Part shown: positions 34,797 through 45,523 of the stretch, in pieces
Numbering within the stretch: the first letter of the stretch is position 1
Layout: the number at the start of each line of letters is the position of its first letter
From: Hydrogenophaga sp.
GTDB taxonomy: Bacteria; Pseudomonadota; Gammaproteobacteria; Burkholderiales; Burkholderiaceae_C
Direction of reading: 5' to 3'
Assembly (NCBI RefSeq): GCF_019264445.1
Contig: NZ_JAHVAB010000085.1
Span: forward strand, 1 to 46,961
Length of the DNA: 46,961 nucleotides
The notes under the pieces: generated by a model
What the model was told of the DNA's origin: nothing
The model's input: only the letters and a program-made list of their open reading frames with translations
Database searches by the model: none
Program-made: the position numbers and the translations under genes

Positions 34797-35455
34797 GGCT
34801 TCTTGCCCTCCTCGGCGGTCACCGATTCAACTGCGACAGGTGCAGCCTTCTGCGTGGCGCCCATCGGCACCACCACGAGGCGGTCGCTTGCGCGCACATG
34901 GACCTGCAGGCTGGGGTTGATCGCCTTGCTGTCCTTGCGCTGACGCAGCGTGAGGGCAATGGCGGCAATCATCGCCACCAGAAGAATCACGGCGGCCACT
35001 TCAATGGGGTAGAGGTATTCGGTGTAGAGCAACAAACCGAGTTCACGGGTGTTCGAGTAGTTGGCGGCATTGACGCCCACCCCGGCCGCGTCAGGGCTCC
35101 CGGACACGGAGGGGAAGCCAGCCCACAATACGGCGATCAATTCGGCTGCCACGAACGCGCCCAGAAGCGCGGCCAGCGGAAAGTGCTTCCAGAAACCTTG
35201 GCGCACCGAATCCATGTTGATGTCCAGCATCATCACAACGAAGAGGAACAGCACCATCACCGCGCCGAGGTACACCAGCACCAGCGTGATGCCCAGGAAC
35301 TCGGCCTTGAGCAAAAGCCACAGCGCAGATGCTTGCGAAAACGCCAGCATGAGATACAGCACAGCGTGCACCGGGTTGCGCGCCGTGATCACGCGGTAGC
35401 CTGCAAACAGCAGCACCGCAGCGAACAGGTAAAAAAAGCCGGTCTGGTAGTCCAT
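34793..35455 (-). CDS. nuoJ: NADH-quinone oxidoreductase subunit J
   Basis: A 220-residue membrane subunit with five helices. The conserved third helix lies in [25 protein letters not shown], which contains the pi-bulge segment involved in coupling. The N-terminal half has [23 protein letters not shown]. The C-terminal 60 residues after the last helix are polar and variable. It precedes nuoK with a four-base overlap and follows nuoI by about 50 bases. NuoJ takes part in the link between quinone reduction and proton transfer. Confidence 0.96.
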   Translation of the reverse strand: MDYQTGFFYLFAAVLLFAGYRVITARNPVHAVLYLMLAFSQASALWLLLKAEFLGITLVLVYLGAVMVLFLFVVMMLDINMDSVRQGFWKHFPLAALLGAFVAAELIAVLWAGFPSVSGSPDAAGVGVNAANYSNTRELGLLLYTEYLYPIEVAAVILLVAMIAAIALTLRQRKDSKAINPSLQVHVRASDRLVVVPMGATQKAAPVAVESVTAEEGKKP

Positions 35456-35506
35456 GGCGTCGTGGTTCTTGTGTCGTCTGCTCCGGCCGAATCGGGTCGG
35501 TCGTGC

Positions 35507-36043
35507 TCAGCGGTAAGGGGCGTCTGAGGCCCGGGCAGCGGCAATCTCGGACTCATAACGGTCGCCCACAGCCAGCAGCATTTCTTTGGTGAAGTACAGG
35601 TCGCCGCGCTTCTCGCCGTGGTACTCGAACACGTGCGTTTCAACGATCGAGTCGACCGGGCAGCTTTCTTCACAGAAGCCGCAGAAGATGCACTTGGTCA
35701 GGTCGATGTCGTAGCGGGTCGTGCGGCGCGATCCGTCGTCACGGACGTCGGATTCGATGGTGATCGCCATCGCAGGGCACACGGCTTCGCACAGCTTGCA
35801 GGCGATGCAGCGTTCTTCGCCGTTTTCATAGCGGCGCAGCGCATGCAGGCCGCGAAAGCGCGGCGACAACGGCGTCTTTTCCTCGGGAAACTGCACCGTG
35901 ACCTTGCGCTTGAAGGCGTACCGGCCGGTCAGTGCCATGCCTTTGAACAGCTCCACCAGCAGAAAGCTGTTGAAGAAGTCGCGAAAGGAGAAAGGCGCTG
36001 CGAAGGCGGGCGGCGTGGAGGTGTGGGCGGTGGTGGTGGACAT
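35507..36043 (-). CDS. nuoI: NADH-quinone oxidoreductase subunit I
   Basis: A 178-residue subunit with two [4Fe-4S] clusters, N6a and N6b, held by [12 protein letters not shown] and [12 protein letters not shown]. These pass electrons on to NuoB. The N-terminal helix ([23 protein letters not shown]) docks to the membrane arm. The start at 36043 has an AGGA upstream; the first 20 residues are variable, and a shorter start is possible. It follows nuoH by 15 bases. Confidence 0.96.
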   Translation of the reverse strand: MSTTTAHTSTPPAFAAPFSFRDFFNSFLLVELFKGMALTGRYAFKRKVTVQFPEEKTPLSPRFRGLHALRRYENGEERCIACKLCEAVCPAMAITIESDVRDDGSRRTTRYDIDLTKCIFCGFCEESCPVDSIVETHVFEYHGEKRGDLYFTKEMLLAVGDRYESEIAAARASDAPYR

Positions 36044-36058
36044 GGTCGTTCGTCCTGC

Positions 36059-37141
36059 TTATTTCCAGATGTTCCACGGCGTCTGCATGAGCGCGCCGAC
36101 GAGAAGCAGCCAGATGAGGGTGACAGGAATGAAGATCTTCCAGCCCAGACGCATGATCTGGTCGTAACGGAATCGCGGGAAGGTGGCGCGGATCCAGATG
36201 AACATGGACACGACAACGAACGTCTTGATGCCCAGCCAGATCCAGCCCGGCACCCAGTTGAACAGCGCGCTGTCGATGGGGGGCAGCCAACCGCCCAGGA
36301 ACATCAGCACCGCCAGCACCGACACCAGCCACATGCTGGCGTATTCGGCCAGGAAGAAGATGGCGAAGCCCATGCCCGAGTACTCGACCATGTGACCGGC
36401 CACGATTTCGGCCTCGCCTTCGACCACGTCGAAGGGGTGGCGGTTGGTCTCGGCCACACCCGAAATCAGGTAGACAAAAAAGATGGGCAGCAGCGGCAAC
36501 CAGTTCCACGACAGGAAGTTCAAACCCATGCCGGCACCGATGCCGCGCGATTGCGACGCCACGATCTCACCGAGGTGCAAGCTGCCGGCCGTCATGACCA
36601 CCACCAGGAAGCAGAAGCCGATGGCGATCTCGTAGCTCACCATCTGTGCCGAGGCGCGCAGCGCGCCGAGGAACGCGTACTTCGAGTTGGACGCCCAGCC
36701 CGCAATGATCACGCCGTACACCTCGATCGAGGTGATGGCCAGGATCACGAGCAGGCCCGCGTTCACGTTGGCGATGATCGCCTCCGGGCCAAACGGAACA
36801 GCCACCCAGGCGGCCAGCGCCGGCATGATGGCCATGACTGGACCCAGACGAAACAGCCCGTTGCTGGCAGCACTTGGGCGGATCAGTTCCTTGGTCAGCA
36901 ACTTGAGCGCATCAGCGATCGGCTGCAAGAGACCAAATGGCCCGACGCGGTTGGGTCCGTGGCGCACCTGAATCCAGCCCAGCAGCTTGCGCTCCCAGAG
37001 CGTCAGGTAGGCCACCGCACCCATCAGCGGCGCCAGCACGACCACGATTTTCAGCAGGTTCCAGATGACAGGCCACGCGCCGGTACTCCACCAGGAGGCG
37101 GCGATGAGGCCAAGGCCGCCGTTGTACATCGCATCGATCAT
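36059..37141 (-). CDS. nuoH: NADH-quinone oxidoreductase subunit H
   Basis: A 360-residue membrane subunit with eight helices that forms the quinone entry chamber. Both family signatures are present: [24 protein letters not shown] in the first loop, and [30 protein letters not shown] in the later loop, with the charged residues that line the E-channel. Its ATG overlaps the nuoG stop by four bases. nuoI follows by 15 bases. No deviation from the family is seen. Confidence 0.97.
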   Translation of the reverse strand: MIDAMYNGGLGLIAASWWSTGAWPVIWNLLKIVVVLAPLMGAVAYLTLWERKLLGWIQVRHGPNRVGPFGLLQPIADALKLLTKELIRPSAASNGLFRLGPVMAIMPALAAWVAVPFGPEAIIANVNAGLLVILAITSIEVYGVIIAGWASNSKYAFLGALRASAQMVSYEIAIGFCFLVVVMTAGSLHLGEIVASQSRGIGAGMGLNFLSWNWLPLLPIFFVYLISGVAETNRHPFDVVEGEAEIVAGHMVEYSGMGFAIFFLAEYASMWLVSVLAVLMFLGGWLPPIDSALFNWVPGWIWLGIKTFVVVSMFIWIRATFPRFRYDQIMRLGWKIFIPVTLIWLLLVGALMQTPWNIWK

Positions 37142-39270
37142 GCGGTGGCTCCTTCCACGGCTTGTGCAGCCCTCGCGTCTGCGGTGAGCTGCAGGGCGGT
37201 CGAGCGGCGCACGAGCCCATCGAGCTGATAGATCGACGCCACGCAGGGCACCACGTCCGCGGGCGCGGTGTCGACGGCAGCGCTGCCCGTATTCGACAGG
37301 CGGATGGCATCCACCACGCTGCCGTTGGCCACGCCAGGCAATGCGGAAGCGAGCACCGCTTGCGATGAATCGGCATCAAAGCCAGGCAAGTCGAGCAGGT
37401 TGCCCAGCACACGCAGCACCTTCCAGGCCGGACGGGTATCGCCCAAAGGACGCACGACGGCGTGGAAACCCTGCAAGCGGCCTTCCGCATTCACAAACGA
37501 GCCAGACGTTTCCGTGAATGGCGCGATGGGCAGCAGCACGTCGCTGATGTCCATATTGGTCTTGAAGGGGCTGAGCGTGACAACCATGCCCGCAGAAGCC
37601 AGGCCCTGGGCGCCGACAGCGGTGTCGAGTGCCGGTTCGTTGTTGAGCAGGATGGCGGCCTTGAGGCCCCCCACCAGCATCTGGCCAGCATTCAGACCGC
37701 CCTGCCCCGGAAGCGCCTTGACCAGTTGCGCACCCACGGTATTGGCCGCTTCGGTCAGGTAGCCCACCGTGGCACCGGTCTGTTGCCCGATCCAATTGGC
37801 CAGCGCCAACAGGCTGGAGGCCTTGGCATGGTGTGCAGCGGCGTTGCCGAGCAGCACCGCTTTCTGATCACCGCCCAGCAGGGACTTGGCGACCGCGCGG
37901 TCTGCATCGGTCACGTCAGCCGCAACAGGCGCCGTGGCACCCGTTTCGGTGGCGATGGCTGCGGCAATGCCTGCCAGCGCCGAGACCCAACTGCCGCTGT
38001 CCGCCAGCACGGTGTTCTTGATCGGCATGGCCCAGTCCTGTGCCACGGCGTTGAGCACATTCACCTGAGCGCCCTTGCGCTGCGCCTGACGAATGCGCTG
38101 TGCAAACAGCGGATGGTCCTTGCGCAGGTTCGAGCCAATCACCAGCACGCGCTGGAGCGTGGACAACGAGGCAATCGGCAAACCCAGCCAGCGAGCGACG
38201 CCGGCCGGCGCCACATTCGAAAAATCAGCCTGGCGCAGGCGCGTGTCAATGTTTTCACTGCCCAGACCGCGCACCAACGCGCCGGCGAGCGCCAACTCTT
38301 CCAGCGTGCTGTGCGGGCTGGCGAGCAGGCCCACAGCAGCGGCGCCATGTTCGGCCTTGACCTGTTTGAGCCCGTTGGCCACGTACTCCAGCGCGGTCTG
38401 CCAATCGACGGTCTTCCATTCGCCGCCTTGCTTGAGCATGGGTGCGGTGAGGCGGTCTTCGCTGTTGACGGCTTCGTACGAAAAACGGTCGCGGTCGGCG
38501 ATCCAGCATTCGTTGACGGCTTCGTTCTCCAGCGGCACCACGCGCATGACCTTGTGGTTCTTCACCTGAACAATCAGGTTGGCGCCGGTGGAGTCGTGCG
38601 GGCTCACGCTCTTGCGGCGAGAGAGCTCCCAGGTGCGGGCGCTGTATCGGAATGGCTTGCTCGTGAGCGCACCCACCGGGCAGATGTCGATCATGTTGCC
38701 CGACAGCTCGGAGTCAACGGTTTCACCCACAAAGGTCTCGATCTCGGCATGTTCACCGCGATGCGACATGCCCAGCTCCATCACGCCGGCCACTTCCTGG
38801 CCAAAGCGCACACAGCGTGTGCAATGGATGCAACGGCTCATCTCTTCCATGGAGATCAGCGGGCCCACGTCCTTGTGGAAAACCACGCGCTTTTCTTCTT
38901 CGTAGCGGGAACCGGAACCACCGTAACCCACAGCCAGATCTTGCAGCTGACACTCCCCGCCCTGATCGCAGATGGGGCAGTCCAGAGGGTGGTTGATGAG
39001 CAGGAACTCCATCACCGACTGCTGGGCCTTGATCGCCTTGTCGCTCTTGGTGCGCACGATCATGCCCTGCGTGACGGGCGTGGCGCATGCCGGCATGGGC
39101 TTGGGCGCCTTTTCCACGTCGACCAGGCACATGCGGCAATTGGCCGCGATGGAGAGCTTCTTGTGGTAGCAGAAGTGCGGAATGTAGGTGCCCGCCTTCT
39201 CGGCTGCATGCATGACCATGCTGCCCGGGGGCACTTCCACCTTCTTGCCGTCGAGTTCGATTTCAACCAT
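37138..39270 (-). CDS. nuoG: NADH-quinone oxidoreductase subunit G
   Basis: A 710-residue peripheral subunit. The N-terminal domain carries cluster N1b (CYHKKL...NCRMC, then a later Cys in ACATPV), N5 (H-x3-C in [14 protein letters not shown]) and N4 (CIHCTRC plus ICPVGAL). The large C-terminal part is a molybdopterin-oxidoreductase-like domain without a cofactor role. The cysteine set for the extra N7 cluster is not evident. It receives electrons from NuoF/NuoE. nuoF precedes it by 22 bases, nuoH overlaps its end by four. Confidence 0.96.
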   Translation of the reverse strand: MVEIELDGKKVEVPPGSMVMHAAEKAGTYIPHFCYHKKLSIAANCRMCLVDVEKAPKPMPACATPVTQGMIVRTKSDKAIKAQQSVMEFLLINHPLDCPICDQGGECQLQDLAVGYGGSGSRYEEEKRVVFHKDVGPLISMEEMSRCIHCTRCVRFGQEVAGVMELGMSHRGEHAEIETFVGETVDSELSGNMIDICPVGALTSKPFRYSARTWELSRRKSVSPHDSTGANLIVQVKNHKVMRVVPLENEAVNECWIADRDRFSYEAVNSEDRLTAPMLKQGGEWKTVDWQTALEYVANGLKQVKAEHGAAAVGLLASPHSTLEELALAGALVRGLGSENIDTRLRQADFSNVAPAGVARWLGLPIASLSTLQRVLVIGSNLRKDHPLFAQRIRQAQRKGAQVNVLNAVAQDWAMPIKNTVLADSGSWVSALAGIAAAIATETGATAPVAADVTDADRAVAKSLLGGDQKAVLLGNAAAHHAKASSLLALANWIGQQTGATVGYLTEAANTVGAQLVKALPGQGGLNAGQMLVGGLKAAILLNNEPALDTAVGAQGLASAGMVVTLSPFKTNMDISDVLLPIAPFTETSGSFVNAEGRLQGFHAVVRPLGDTRPAWKVLRVLGNLLDLPGFDADSSQAVLASALPGVANGSVVDAIRLSNTGSAAVDTAPADVVPCVASIYQLDGLVRRSTALQLTADARAAQAVEGATA

Positions 39271-39292
39271 GGTGTTTCTCGTATCCCGCTGT

Positions 39293-40663
39293 TCAGGAGG
39301 CCTGGGCCGCGCTGGCCGCGTTGATCTTGGCCTCGAACTCGTGCCGGAAGTGCTTGATCATGGCGCGCACAGGCATGGCAGCGGCATCGCCCAGCGCACA
39401 GATGGTGCGGCCCATGATGTTTTCCGCCACGTTGTCCAGCAAAGCCATGTCGCTGGGTTTTCCCTGGCCGCGGTCGATGCGGTCGACCATGCGCCACAGC
39501 CAGCCCGTGCCTTCGCGGCAGGGGGTGCATTGACCGCACGATTCGTGCATGTAGAAGTAAGACAGACGCTTGAGCGATTCGACCATGCAACGGGAGTCGT
39601 CCATCACGATGACCGCGCCGGAACCCAGCATGGAGCCGGCCTTGGCGATGGAGTCGTAATCCATCGTGCACTCCATCATGATGTGCGCCGGCAGCACGGG
39701 CGCGGATGACCCGCCAGGGATCACCGCCTTGAGCGTACGCCCCTTGCGCACACCGCCCGCGAGCTCCAGCAGCTTGCTGAACGGGGTACCCAGCGGAACC
39801 TCGTAGTTGCCAGGCATCTCCACGTCGCCCGACACCGAATAAATCTTGGTTCCGCCGTTGTTCGGCTTGCCGCAGGCCAGGTAGGCCGCCCCGCCATTGC
39901 GGATGATCCAGGGCACGGCCGCGAACGTTTCGGTGTTGTTGATGGTGGTCGGCTTGCCGTACAGGCCGAAACTGGCGGGAAACGGCGGCTTGAAACGCGG
40001 CTGCCCTTTCTTGCCTTCCAGCGACTCCAGCAAAGCGGTTTCCTCGCCGCAGATGTAGGCACCAAAGCCATGCGCTGCGTGCAACTGGAAATTGAAGCCG
40101 CTGCCCATGATGCCGTCGCCCAGATAGCCGGCAGCACGCGCCTCTTCCAGTGCGGCCTCGAAGCGCTCGTAGGCTTCGAAAATTTCGCCATGGATGTAGT
40201 TGTAGCCCACGCTGATGCCCATGGCGTAAGCCGCAATCGCCATGCCCTCGATCACGATGTGCGGGTTGTAAAGCAGGATGTCGCGGTCTTTGCAGGTTCC
40301 TGGCTCACCTTCGTCGGAGTTGCACACGAGGTACTTCTGGCCCGGGAACTGACGCGGCATGAAGCTCCACTTCAGGCCGGTGGGAAACCCGGCGCCGCCC
40401 CGACCACGCAGGGCGGACTCTTTCAGTGTGGCAATGACCTGGTCCTGCGTCATCCCGACCACAGGCGGGTCGCCCGCTGGCGCCGAACCGTCCTGGCCCA
40501 GCACCTTGCGCAAGGCCTGGTAGCCACCGCGGGCCACGTAGTCTTTCAACGACCAGTTGCTGCCGTCCAGGCCGGCATAGATTTGCGGCTCAATGTGCCG
40601 GCCATGGAAGCAGGTCTGCACACCGGTGGCGCGGAACTGCGCGAGGATCTGGTCGGCGTTCAT
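39293..40663 (-). CDS. nuoF: NADH-quinone oxidoreductase subunit F
   Basis: A 456-residue subunit that binds NADH and FMN. NADH contacts lie in [18 protein letters not shown] contacts in [15 protein letters not shown], and cluster N3 in [12 protein letters not shown] plus the later Cys in [11 protein letters not shown]. The start is ATG at 40663 ([10 protein letters not shown]); its frame is open further upstream, but this ATG overlaps the nuoE stop by four bases, as is usual in this operon. With NuoE and NuoG it forms the electron-input module. Confidence 0.96.
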   Translation of the reverse strand: MNADQILAQFRATGVQTCFHGRHIEPQIYAGLDGSNWSLKDYVARGGYQALRKVLGQDGSAPAGDPPVVGMTQDQVIATLKESALRGRGGAGFPTGLKWSFMPRQFPGQKYLVCNSDEGEPGTCKDRDILLYNPHIVIEGMAIAAYAMGISVGYNYIHGEIFEAYERFEAALEEARAAGYLGDGIMGSGFNFQLHAAHGFGAYICGEETALLESLEGKKGQPRFKPPFPASFGLYGKPTTINNTETFAAVPWIIRNGGAAYLACGKPNNGGTKIYSVSGDVEMPGNYEVPLGTPFSKLLELAGGVRKGRTLKAVIPGGSSAPVLPAHIMMECTMDYDSIAKAGSMLGSGAVIVMDDSRCMVESLKRLSYFYMHESCGQCTPCREGTGWLWRMVDRIDRGQGKPSDMALLDNVAENIMGRTICALGDAAAMPVRAMIKHFRHEFEAKINAASAAQAS

Positions 40664-41172
40664 GCTTGTCCCTCCGAAGCGCGCAGGCCATCCACCAGCT
40701 GGTCGAGCTTCTCGTTGCTCATGAAACTGCACATGTGCCTGTCGTTCACCAGCATCACGGGGGAATCAGCGCAAGCGCCAAGGCATTCGCTCTGCTGCAG
40801 CGTGAACAGGCCGTCAGCCGTGGTTTCACCCATCTTGATGCCGAGCTTTTGCTCCAAGTGGTGCAAGGCCTTGTTGCCATCGCGCAGCTGGCATGGCAGG
40901 TTGGTGCACACGTTGAGCTTGAACTTGCCCAGCGGCTGCTGGTTGTACATGTTGTAGAAGGTTGTCACCTCATGCACGGCAATGGGCTCCATGCGCAGGT
41001 AGGCCGCCAGGGCCGCCTCCGCAGCAGTGCTCACGTGACCCTGCTCCTGCTGGATGATCGCCAGACAGGCCATGACGGCAGACTGCCGCTGCTCATCCGG
41101 ATACTTCACGACCTCACGGTCGAAGCGCTGGATGGTCGCTTCTGAAAAAGACACAGGCGTGGCGGTGCTCAT
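40660..41172 (-). CDS. nuoE: NADH-quinone oxidoreductase subunit E
   Basis: A 170-residue thioredoxin-fold subunit that carries the [2Fe-2S] cluster N1a, with ligands in CTNLPC (C-x4-C) and CLGAC (C-x3-C). The N-terminal helical part contains [22 protein letters not shown]. It partners NuoF. Its ATG overlaps the nuoD stop by four bases, and its own stop overlaps the nuoF start. It is of standard length. Confidence 0.96.
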   Translation of the reverse strand: MSTATPVSFSEATIQRFDREVVKYPDEQRQSAVMACLAIIQQEQGHVSTAAEAALAAYLRMEPIAVHEVTTFYNMYNQQPLGKFKLNVCTNLPCQLRDGNKALHHLEQKLGIKMGETTADGLFTLQQSECLGACADSPVMLVNDRHMCSFMSNEKLDQLVDGLRASEGQA

Positions 41173-42422
41173 CGATCGATTTCTCCGAAAACGATGTCCA
41201 TGGTGCCGATGATGGCCACGGCATCGGCCAGCATGTGCCCACGCGCCATTTCGTCCATGGTGGCAAGGTGCGCGAATCCAGGCGCACGAATCTTCAGGCG
41301 GTAGGGTTTGTTGGCCCCATCGCTCACAAGGTAGATGCCGAATTCACCCTTGGGGTGTTCAACGGCGGCGTAAGCCTCACCCTCGGGCACATGGAAGCCT
41401 TCGGTGAAGAGCTTGAAGTGGTGGATCAGCTCTTCCATGTTGGCCTTCATGGCCTCACGGGCAGGGGCTGCCACCTTGTGGTTGTCGGTGATCACCGGGC
41501 CAGGGTTGGCACGCAACCACTTCACACATTGTTCGATGATGCGGTTGGACTGCTTCATCTCCTCCATGCGGACGAGGTAACGGTCGTAGCAGTCGCCGGT
41601 CTTGCCCACCGGAATGTCGAAATCCATCTGACCGTAGACGTCATAGGGCTGCTTCTTGCGCAGGTCCCAGGCAATGCCCGAGCCACGCAGCATGGGCCCC
41701 GTCATGCCCAGGTTGAGTGCCCGCTCGGGCGTGACCACGCCAATGCCGACCGTGCGCTGCTTCCAGATGCGGTTGTCGGTCAGCAGCGTGTGGTACTCGG
41801 CCAGGTAGGTGGGGAAGCGCCGGGTGAAGTCGTCAATGAAATCCAGCAAAGAACCCTGGCGGTTCGTGTTCATCTCCGCCATGGCACGGGCATTGCGGAT
41901 CTTGCTGTGCTTGTACTGCGGCATGCTGTCCGGCAGATCGCGATAGACGCCGCCGGGCCGGAAATAGGCCGCGTGCATGCGTGCGCCCGACACGGCTTCG
42001 TACATGTCGAACAGGTCTTCTCGCTCGCGGAACGCATAGATCAGGATGGTCGAGCTGCCGCAATCGTTGCCGTGCGAACCCAACCACATCAGGTGGTTCA
42101 ACAGGCGCGTGATTTCGCTGAACATCACACGGATGTACTGGGCGCGAATCGGCACGTCGATACCGAGCAATTTTTCGATGGCCAGGCAATACGCGTGCTC
42201 GTTGCACATCATCGACACGTAATCCAGCCGATCCATGTAGGGCAACGACTGGATGTAGGTCTTGTGCTCGGCCAGCTTCTCGGTGGCGCGGTGCAAGAGT
42301 CCAATGTGCGGGTCAGCGCGTTGCACCACCTCGCCATCGAGCTCCAGCACGAGGCGCAACACGCCGTGCGCGGCAGGGTGCTGCGGACCGAAGTTCAGGG
42401 TGTAGTTCTTGATCTCAGCCAT
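41169..42422 (-). CDS. nuoD: NADH-quinone oxidoreductase subunit D
   Basis: A 417-residue subunit related to the large subunit of NiFe hydrogenases, without the metal ligands. [15 protein letters not shown] is the N-terminal signature and holds the His close to the quinone head-group. [29 protein letters not shown] and the C-terminal DIVFGEIDR are also intact. NuoD and NuoB together shape the quinone site. It is one base after nuoC and overlaps nuoE by four. Confidence 0.97.
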   Translation of the reverse strand: MAEIKNYTLNFGPQHPAAHGVLRLVLELDGEVVQRADPHIGLLHRATEKLAEHKTYIQSLPYMDRLDYVSMMCNEHAYCLAIEKLLGIDVPIRAQYIRVMFSEITRLLNHLMWLGSHGNDCGSSTILIYAFREREDLFDMYEAVSGARMHAAYFRPGGVYRDLPDSMPQYKHSKIRNARAMAEMNTNRQGSLLDFIDDFTRRFPTYLAEYHTLLTDNRIWKQRTVGIGVVTPERALNLGMTGPMLRGSGIAWDLRKKQPYDVYGQMDFDIPVGKTGDCYDRYLVRMEEMKQSNRIIEQCVKWLRANPGPVITDNHKVAAPAREAMKANMEELIHHFKLFTEGFHVPEGEAYAAVEHPKGEFGIYLVSDGANKPYRLKIRAPGFAHLATMDEMARGHMLADAVAIIGTMDIVFGEIDR

Positions 42423-42423
42423 G

Positions 42424-43047
42424 TCAGTGCAGACCGCCGTAGTTGTCTTCGCGAATGATGCGCGGCGTGATTTCGCGCGGCTCGATGGTCACCGGTTCGT
42501 AGATCACGCGCTGACGCTCGGCGTCGTAGCGCATCTCGACGTGACCCGACAGCGGGAAGTCCTTGCGGAAGGGGTGACCGATGAAGCCGTAATCGGTGAG
42601 GATGCGCCGCAAGTCGTCATGCCCCTCGAACACGATGCCATACAGATCGAAAGCCTCGCGCTCGTACCAGTTGGCTGCCGCCCACAAACCGATGACCGAT
42701 GGCAGCACCGGGAAGTCATCTTCCGGGCAGAACACGCGCACCCGAACGCGGTGGTTGTGGGTGACGGACAGCAAGTGCACCACGGCGGCGAAGCGCTGCC
42801 CCTCCCACAAGCCATCACCGTACGCCTGGTAGTCCATGCCACAAAGGTCAATGAGCTGCTCGAAGCGGGACGTCGGCGCATCGCGCAAGGTTCGCATCAC
42901 CTCGAGATAGTCAGCGGCCGACACGGTCAGCGTCACCTCTTCACGCACCACATGAATGGAGCGAGCCTTGTCGCCCAGCAATGCGGCCAACGTGGTTTTA
43001 AGCGCCTCGGGTTCGACGGCATGAGGCGTCATGGCGGAGTCGGTCAT
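42424..43047 (-). CDS. nuoC: NADH-quinone oxidoreductase subunit C
   Basis: A 207-residue 30-kDa peripheral subunit. The signature ERE-type sequence [32 protein letters not shown] is complete, followed by [10 protein letters not shown]. It is a separate protein from NuoD, as is usual in betaproteobacteria. The start at 43047 (MTDSAMTPH) is preferred to an upstream in-frame ATG at 43077; the conserved part begins later, so the exact start is less certain. It lies 51 bases after nuoB. Confidence 0.95.
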   Translation of the reverse strand: MTDSAMTPHAVEPEALKTTLAALLGDKARSIHVVREEVTLTVSAADYLEVMRTLRDAPTSRFEQLIDLCGMDYQAYGDGLWEGQRFAAVVHLLSVTHNHRVRVRVFCPEDDFPVLPSVIGLWAAANWYEREAFDLYGIVFEGHDDLRRILTDYGFIGHPFRKDFPLSGHVEMRYDAERQRVIYEPVTIEPREITPRIIREDNYGGLH

Positions 43048-43098
43048 GAACAATCTTTCAGGGCCAGTGACGTGCAACGATGTCCGAGCGCAGGCGCT

Positions 43099-43578
43099 TC
43101 AGGCCCGAGCAATGGTTTGGGTGCGACGGATCTTCTGCTGCAACTGGATGATCCCGTACAGCAAGGCCTCGGCCGTCGGCGGACAACCGGGCACATACAC
43201 ATCCACAGGCACGATGCGGTCACAACCACGCACCACGGAGTAGCTGTAGTGGTAGTAGCCGCCGCCATTCGCACAGGAGCCCATGGACAACACCCAGCGC
43301 GGCTCTGCCATCTGGTCGTAGACCTTGCGCAACGCGGGCGCCATCTTGTTGCACAAGGTGCCTGCCACGATCATCAGATCGGACTGGCGAGGACTGGCGC
43401 GAAAGACTTCAGAACCGAAACGCCCAATGTCATAACGGGCAGCAGCCGCATGCATCATCTCCACAGCGCAACAAGCCAGACCGAAGGTCATGGGCCAGAG
43501 CGAGCCAGTCTTGGCCCAGTTCACCACCGAGTCATAGCTGGTGGTGACGAAACCTTCTTTGAATACGCCTTCAATCAT
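43099..43578 (-). CDS. nuoB: NADH-quinone oxidoreductase subunit B
   Basis: A 159-residue subunit with the terminal [4Fe-4S] cluster N2, held by the tandem cysteines in [11 protein letters not shown], by GTLCNKM and by PGCPPT. It passes electrons to quinone with NuoD. All ligands are present. It is the second gene of the operon, 36 bases after nuoA and 51 before nuoC. Nothing is unusual. Confidence 0.97.
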   Translation of the reverse strand: MIEGVFKEGFVTTSYDSVVNWAKTGSLWPMTFGLACCAVEMMHAAAARYDIGRFGSEVFRASPRQSDLMIVAGTLCNKMAPALRKVYDQMAEPRWVLSMGSCANGGGYYHYSYSVVRGCDRIVPVDVYVPGCPPTAEALLYGIIQLQQKIRRTQTIARA

Positions 43579-43614
43579 GAAATGCTCCGGTGCATTCGCC
43601 TGTGTGTCGCAAGA

Positions 43615-43974
43615 TCACTCCCAGTCCAGCGCGCCTTTTTTCCACTCGTAGGCAAAGCCCACCGTGAGAATGGAAAGGAATACAACGCCCGCCAGGAAGC
43701 CCGTCATTCCGATGTCGGCAAACGCCACCGCCCATGGAATGAGAAACGCGATCTCGAGGTCAAAGAGAATGAAAAGAATGGCCACGAGGTAGTAGCGCAC
43801 ATCAAACTTCATGCGCGCGTCTTCGAAAGCCTCGAAGCCACACTCGTAAGGAGAGTTTTTTTCGGCGTCCGGGAGGTTCGGACCCAGGATGTAGCCAAGC
43901 ACCTGGGGAATGATCCCGACGGCAATACCGACCAAGATGAACAGGAGCACAGGAAGGTATTGTTCAAGACTCAT
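43615..43974 (-). CDS. nuoA: NADH-quinone oxidoreductase subunit A
   Basis: A 119-residue membrane subunit with three helices. [43 protein letters not shown] contains both hallmark pieces: the conserved Cys-bearing loop and the FDLE motif of the second helix. It opens the nuo operon. The start at 43974 is used because the open frame upstream runs into the tRNA-Leu gene 48 bases away. The ribosome binding site is weak. Confidence 0.96.
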   Translation of the reverse strand: MSLEQYLPVLLFILVGIAVGIIPQVLGYILGPNLPDAEKNSPYECGFEAFEDARMKFDVRYYLVAILFILFDLEIAFLIPWAVAFADIGMTGFLAGVVFLSILTVGFAYEWKKGALDWE

Positions 43975-44022
43975 CTTGGTTCGATTCCGCTGACACGGCG
44001 TGGGGCCGTGTTGTCCAATGAT

Positions 44023-44107
44023 TGGTGCCGACGGCGAGACTCGAACTCGCACAGCTTTCGCCACTACCCCCTCAAGATAGCGTGTCTACCAATTTCACCA
44101 CGTCGGC
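44023..44107 (-). tRNA. tRNA-Leu (anticodon GAG)
   Basis: An 85-base class II tRNA on the minus strand with encoded CCA (44023-44025). The seven-base acceptor GCCGACG pairs perfectly with CGTCGGC. The anticodon stem is CTATC/GGTAG around loop TTGAGGG, giving anticodon GAG, which reads CUC and CUU leucine codons. A long variable arm and the T-arm GCGAG/CTCGC with TTCGAGT are present. It lies between secG and nuoA, both on the same strand, and may be co-transcribed with them. Confidence 0.95.
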
Positions 44108-44178
44108 TGGGTCTGCATTGAGTGGCTCGCGAGGAATGGTGCGAACCTTGCTGACAACCCGTAGAGTTTACCCTGAAA

Positions 44179-44198
44179 CACCCCTGGTTTCCGGGGTG
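44179..44198 (-). terminator. Hairpin between secG and tRNA-Leu
   Basis: CACCCC (44179-44184) pairs with GGGGTG (44193-44198) around an eight-base loop, and the stem can lengthen with a bulge. On the minus strand it is followed by TTTCAGGG, and on the plus strand by a TTTTT some nine bases later. It may attenuate transcription leaving secG; evidence is weak. Confidence 0.35.
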
Positions 44199-44274
44199 CC
44201 TCGCGGTTTTTCAGACCAAATCCAGGACCGGCTGCGGCGCCACGAAATGACGCGCTGATCCGGTCATCAACGCT

Positions 44275-44700
44275 TCACTTCGCAGGGATTTGCGCAGCAC
44301 CCGTGCCGGCGGCCGGTGCACCTCCGGAGGCTGGCGCCGGCACGGCGGTAGCCGGCGCGGGCGCAGCCGCACTGCCCGAAGGAATTTGCTGGGCAGCGCC
44401 CGCAGGCTGTGCCGGTGCTGCACCTTCCAGCACGCTGCCCGCGCTGGGCGCTGCAGCGCGAAGGTTTCCAAAGTAGGCCAGCCCCAGCGTGCAGCTCAGA
44501 AAGATGGCGGCCAGCACCGCTGTGGTTCTTGAAAGGAAGTTGGCACCGCCCGACGCACCAAACAGGCTGGCAGATCCGGCCCCCCCGCCGAAAGCCGCGC
44601 CGGCATCGGCACCCTTGCCGTGCTGCATGAGGATGAGGCCGATCATGCCCAGGGCAGACAGGATCTGCACCGCGAGCAAGAGGGTCAAAAGAACGTTCAT
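44275..44700 (-). CDS. secG: Preprotein translocase subunit SecG
   Basis: A 141-residue small subunit of the SecYEG channel in the inner membrane. Two hydrophobic helices (about 2-22 and 52-72) flank the conserved loop ILMQHGKGADAGAAFGGG. GASGSxN-type residues (LFGASGGANFLSRTT) lead into the second helix. The last 65 residues form an Ala/Pro/Gly-rich tail absent from shorter SecG proteins. ATG at 44700 has GGAG upstream and opens the first helix; an in-frame ATG nine codons earlier is rejected. It lies 53 bases after tpiA, an arrangement shared by many proteobacteria. Confidence 0.93.
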   Translation of the reverse strand: MNVLLTLLLAVQILSALGMIGLILMQHGKGADAGAAFGGGAGSASLFGASGGANFLSRTTAVLAAIFLSCTLGLAYFGNLRAAAPSAGSVLEGAAPAQPAGAAQQIPSGSAAAPAPATAVPAPASGGAPAAGTGAAQIPAK

Positions 44701-44753
44701 GAAAATCTCCGGAGTATCGGTTGTCAACGCACCACGACGGATGCGGGGAAGGA

Positions 44754-45500
44754 TTAAGGGGCTGAGGCCACGATCTGAAGGAAGTCAGCCGCTTTGAGCG
44801 ACGCACCGCCAATCAGGCCGCCGTCAATATCCGGCTGCGCCAGCAGACTCGCGGCATTGGTGGCATTCATGCTGCCGCCATACAGAATGTGCACGCGCTC
44901 TCCGTGCGCCGTGGCAGCGGAGAGCTGCGCGCGCAGGACCGCATGCACCTGCTGAGCCTGTTCAGGCGACGCCGTCTTGCCCGTGCCAATGGCCCACACG
45001 GGCTCATAAGCCACCACGATTTCGCTGGTGCAGTGCGCGACGGTATGAATGACCGCCGCCAATTGACGCTTGACGACCAACTCGGTCTGCCCAGCCTCTC
45101 GCTCGGCCAGCGTTTCGCCAACGCAGACGATGGGTGTCACACCCGCACTCAGTGCACGTTGCGCCTTCGCAGCGACCAGCGCGTCGGACTCACCGTGGTA
45201 CTGGCGACGCTCCGAATGCCCCACGATCACATAGCGGCACGCAAAGTCCTTGAGCATCGATGCCGACACCTCCCCGGTGTAGGCGCCATGCTCATGGATG
45301 GACACATCCTGAGCACCCCAGGCGATCGGACTGCCATTGAGCAAGCCCCCGAGCTGGGCGAGGTAAGGCGCCGGGGCGCACAGCGCCATGTCGGATTGGG
45401 GCGCCCGCCCGGCCAGACCTTCCAGCATGCCCTTGACCAGCGCCGCATTGGCCGCCAGGGAGCCATTCATCTTCCAGTTGCCTGCAATCAGTTTTCTCAT
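44754..45500 (-). CDS. tpiA: Triose-phosphate isomerase
   Basis: A 248-residue TIM-barrel enzyme that interconverts dihydroxyacetone phosphate and glyceraldehyde 3-phosphate. Catalytic Lys10 is in AGNWKMNG, His95 in VIVGHSERR and Glu166 in [14 protein letters not shown]. The phosphate loop LYGGSMN and C-terminal GGLIGGASL are intact. The length is standard. It is 23 bases after the quinone oxidoreductase and 53 before secG, on the same strand. Confidence 0.97.
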   Translation of the reverse strand: MRKLIAGNWKMNGSLAANAALVKGMLEGLAGRAPQSDMALCAPAPYLAQLGGLLNGSPIAWGAQDVSIHEHGAYTGEVSASMLKDFACRYVIVGHSERRQYHGESDALVAAKAQRALSAGVTPIVCVGETLAEREAGQTELVVKRQLAAVIHTVAHCTSEIVVAYEPVWAIGTGKTASPEQAQQVHAVLRAQLSAATAHGERVHILYGGSMNATNAASLLAQPDIDGGLIGGASLKAADFLQIVASAP

Positions 45501-45523
45501 GGATGTCGTTCTTTCGGATCGGC

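Noticed and set aside
35618..37228. Open frame of about 536 codons opposite nuoI and nuoH
   Set aside because: Antisense shadow of two subunits with intact motifs; composition is His/Gln/Arg-rich and domain-free.
37462..39324. Open frame of about 620 codons opposite nuoG
   Set aside because: Same reason: the opposite strand encodes NuoG with all cluster ligands, and this frame shows no recognisable domain.
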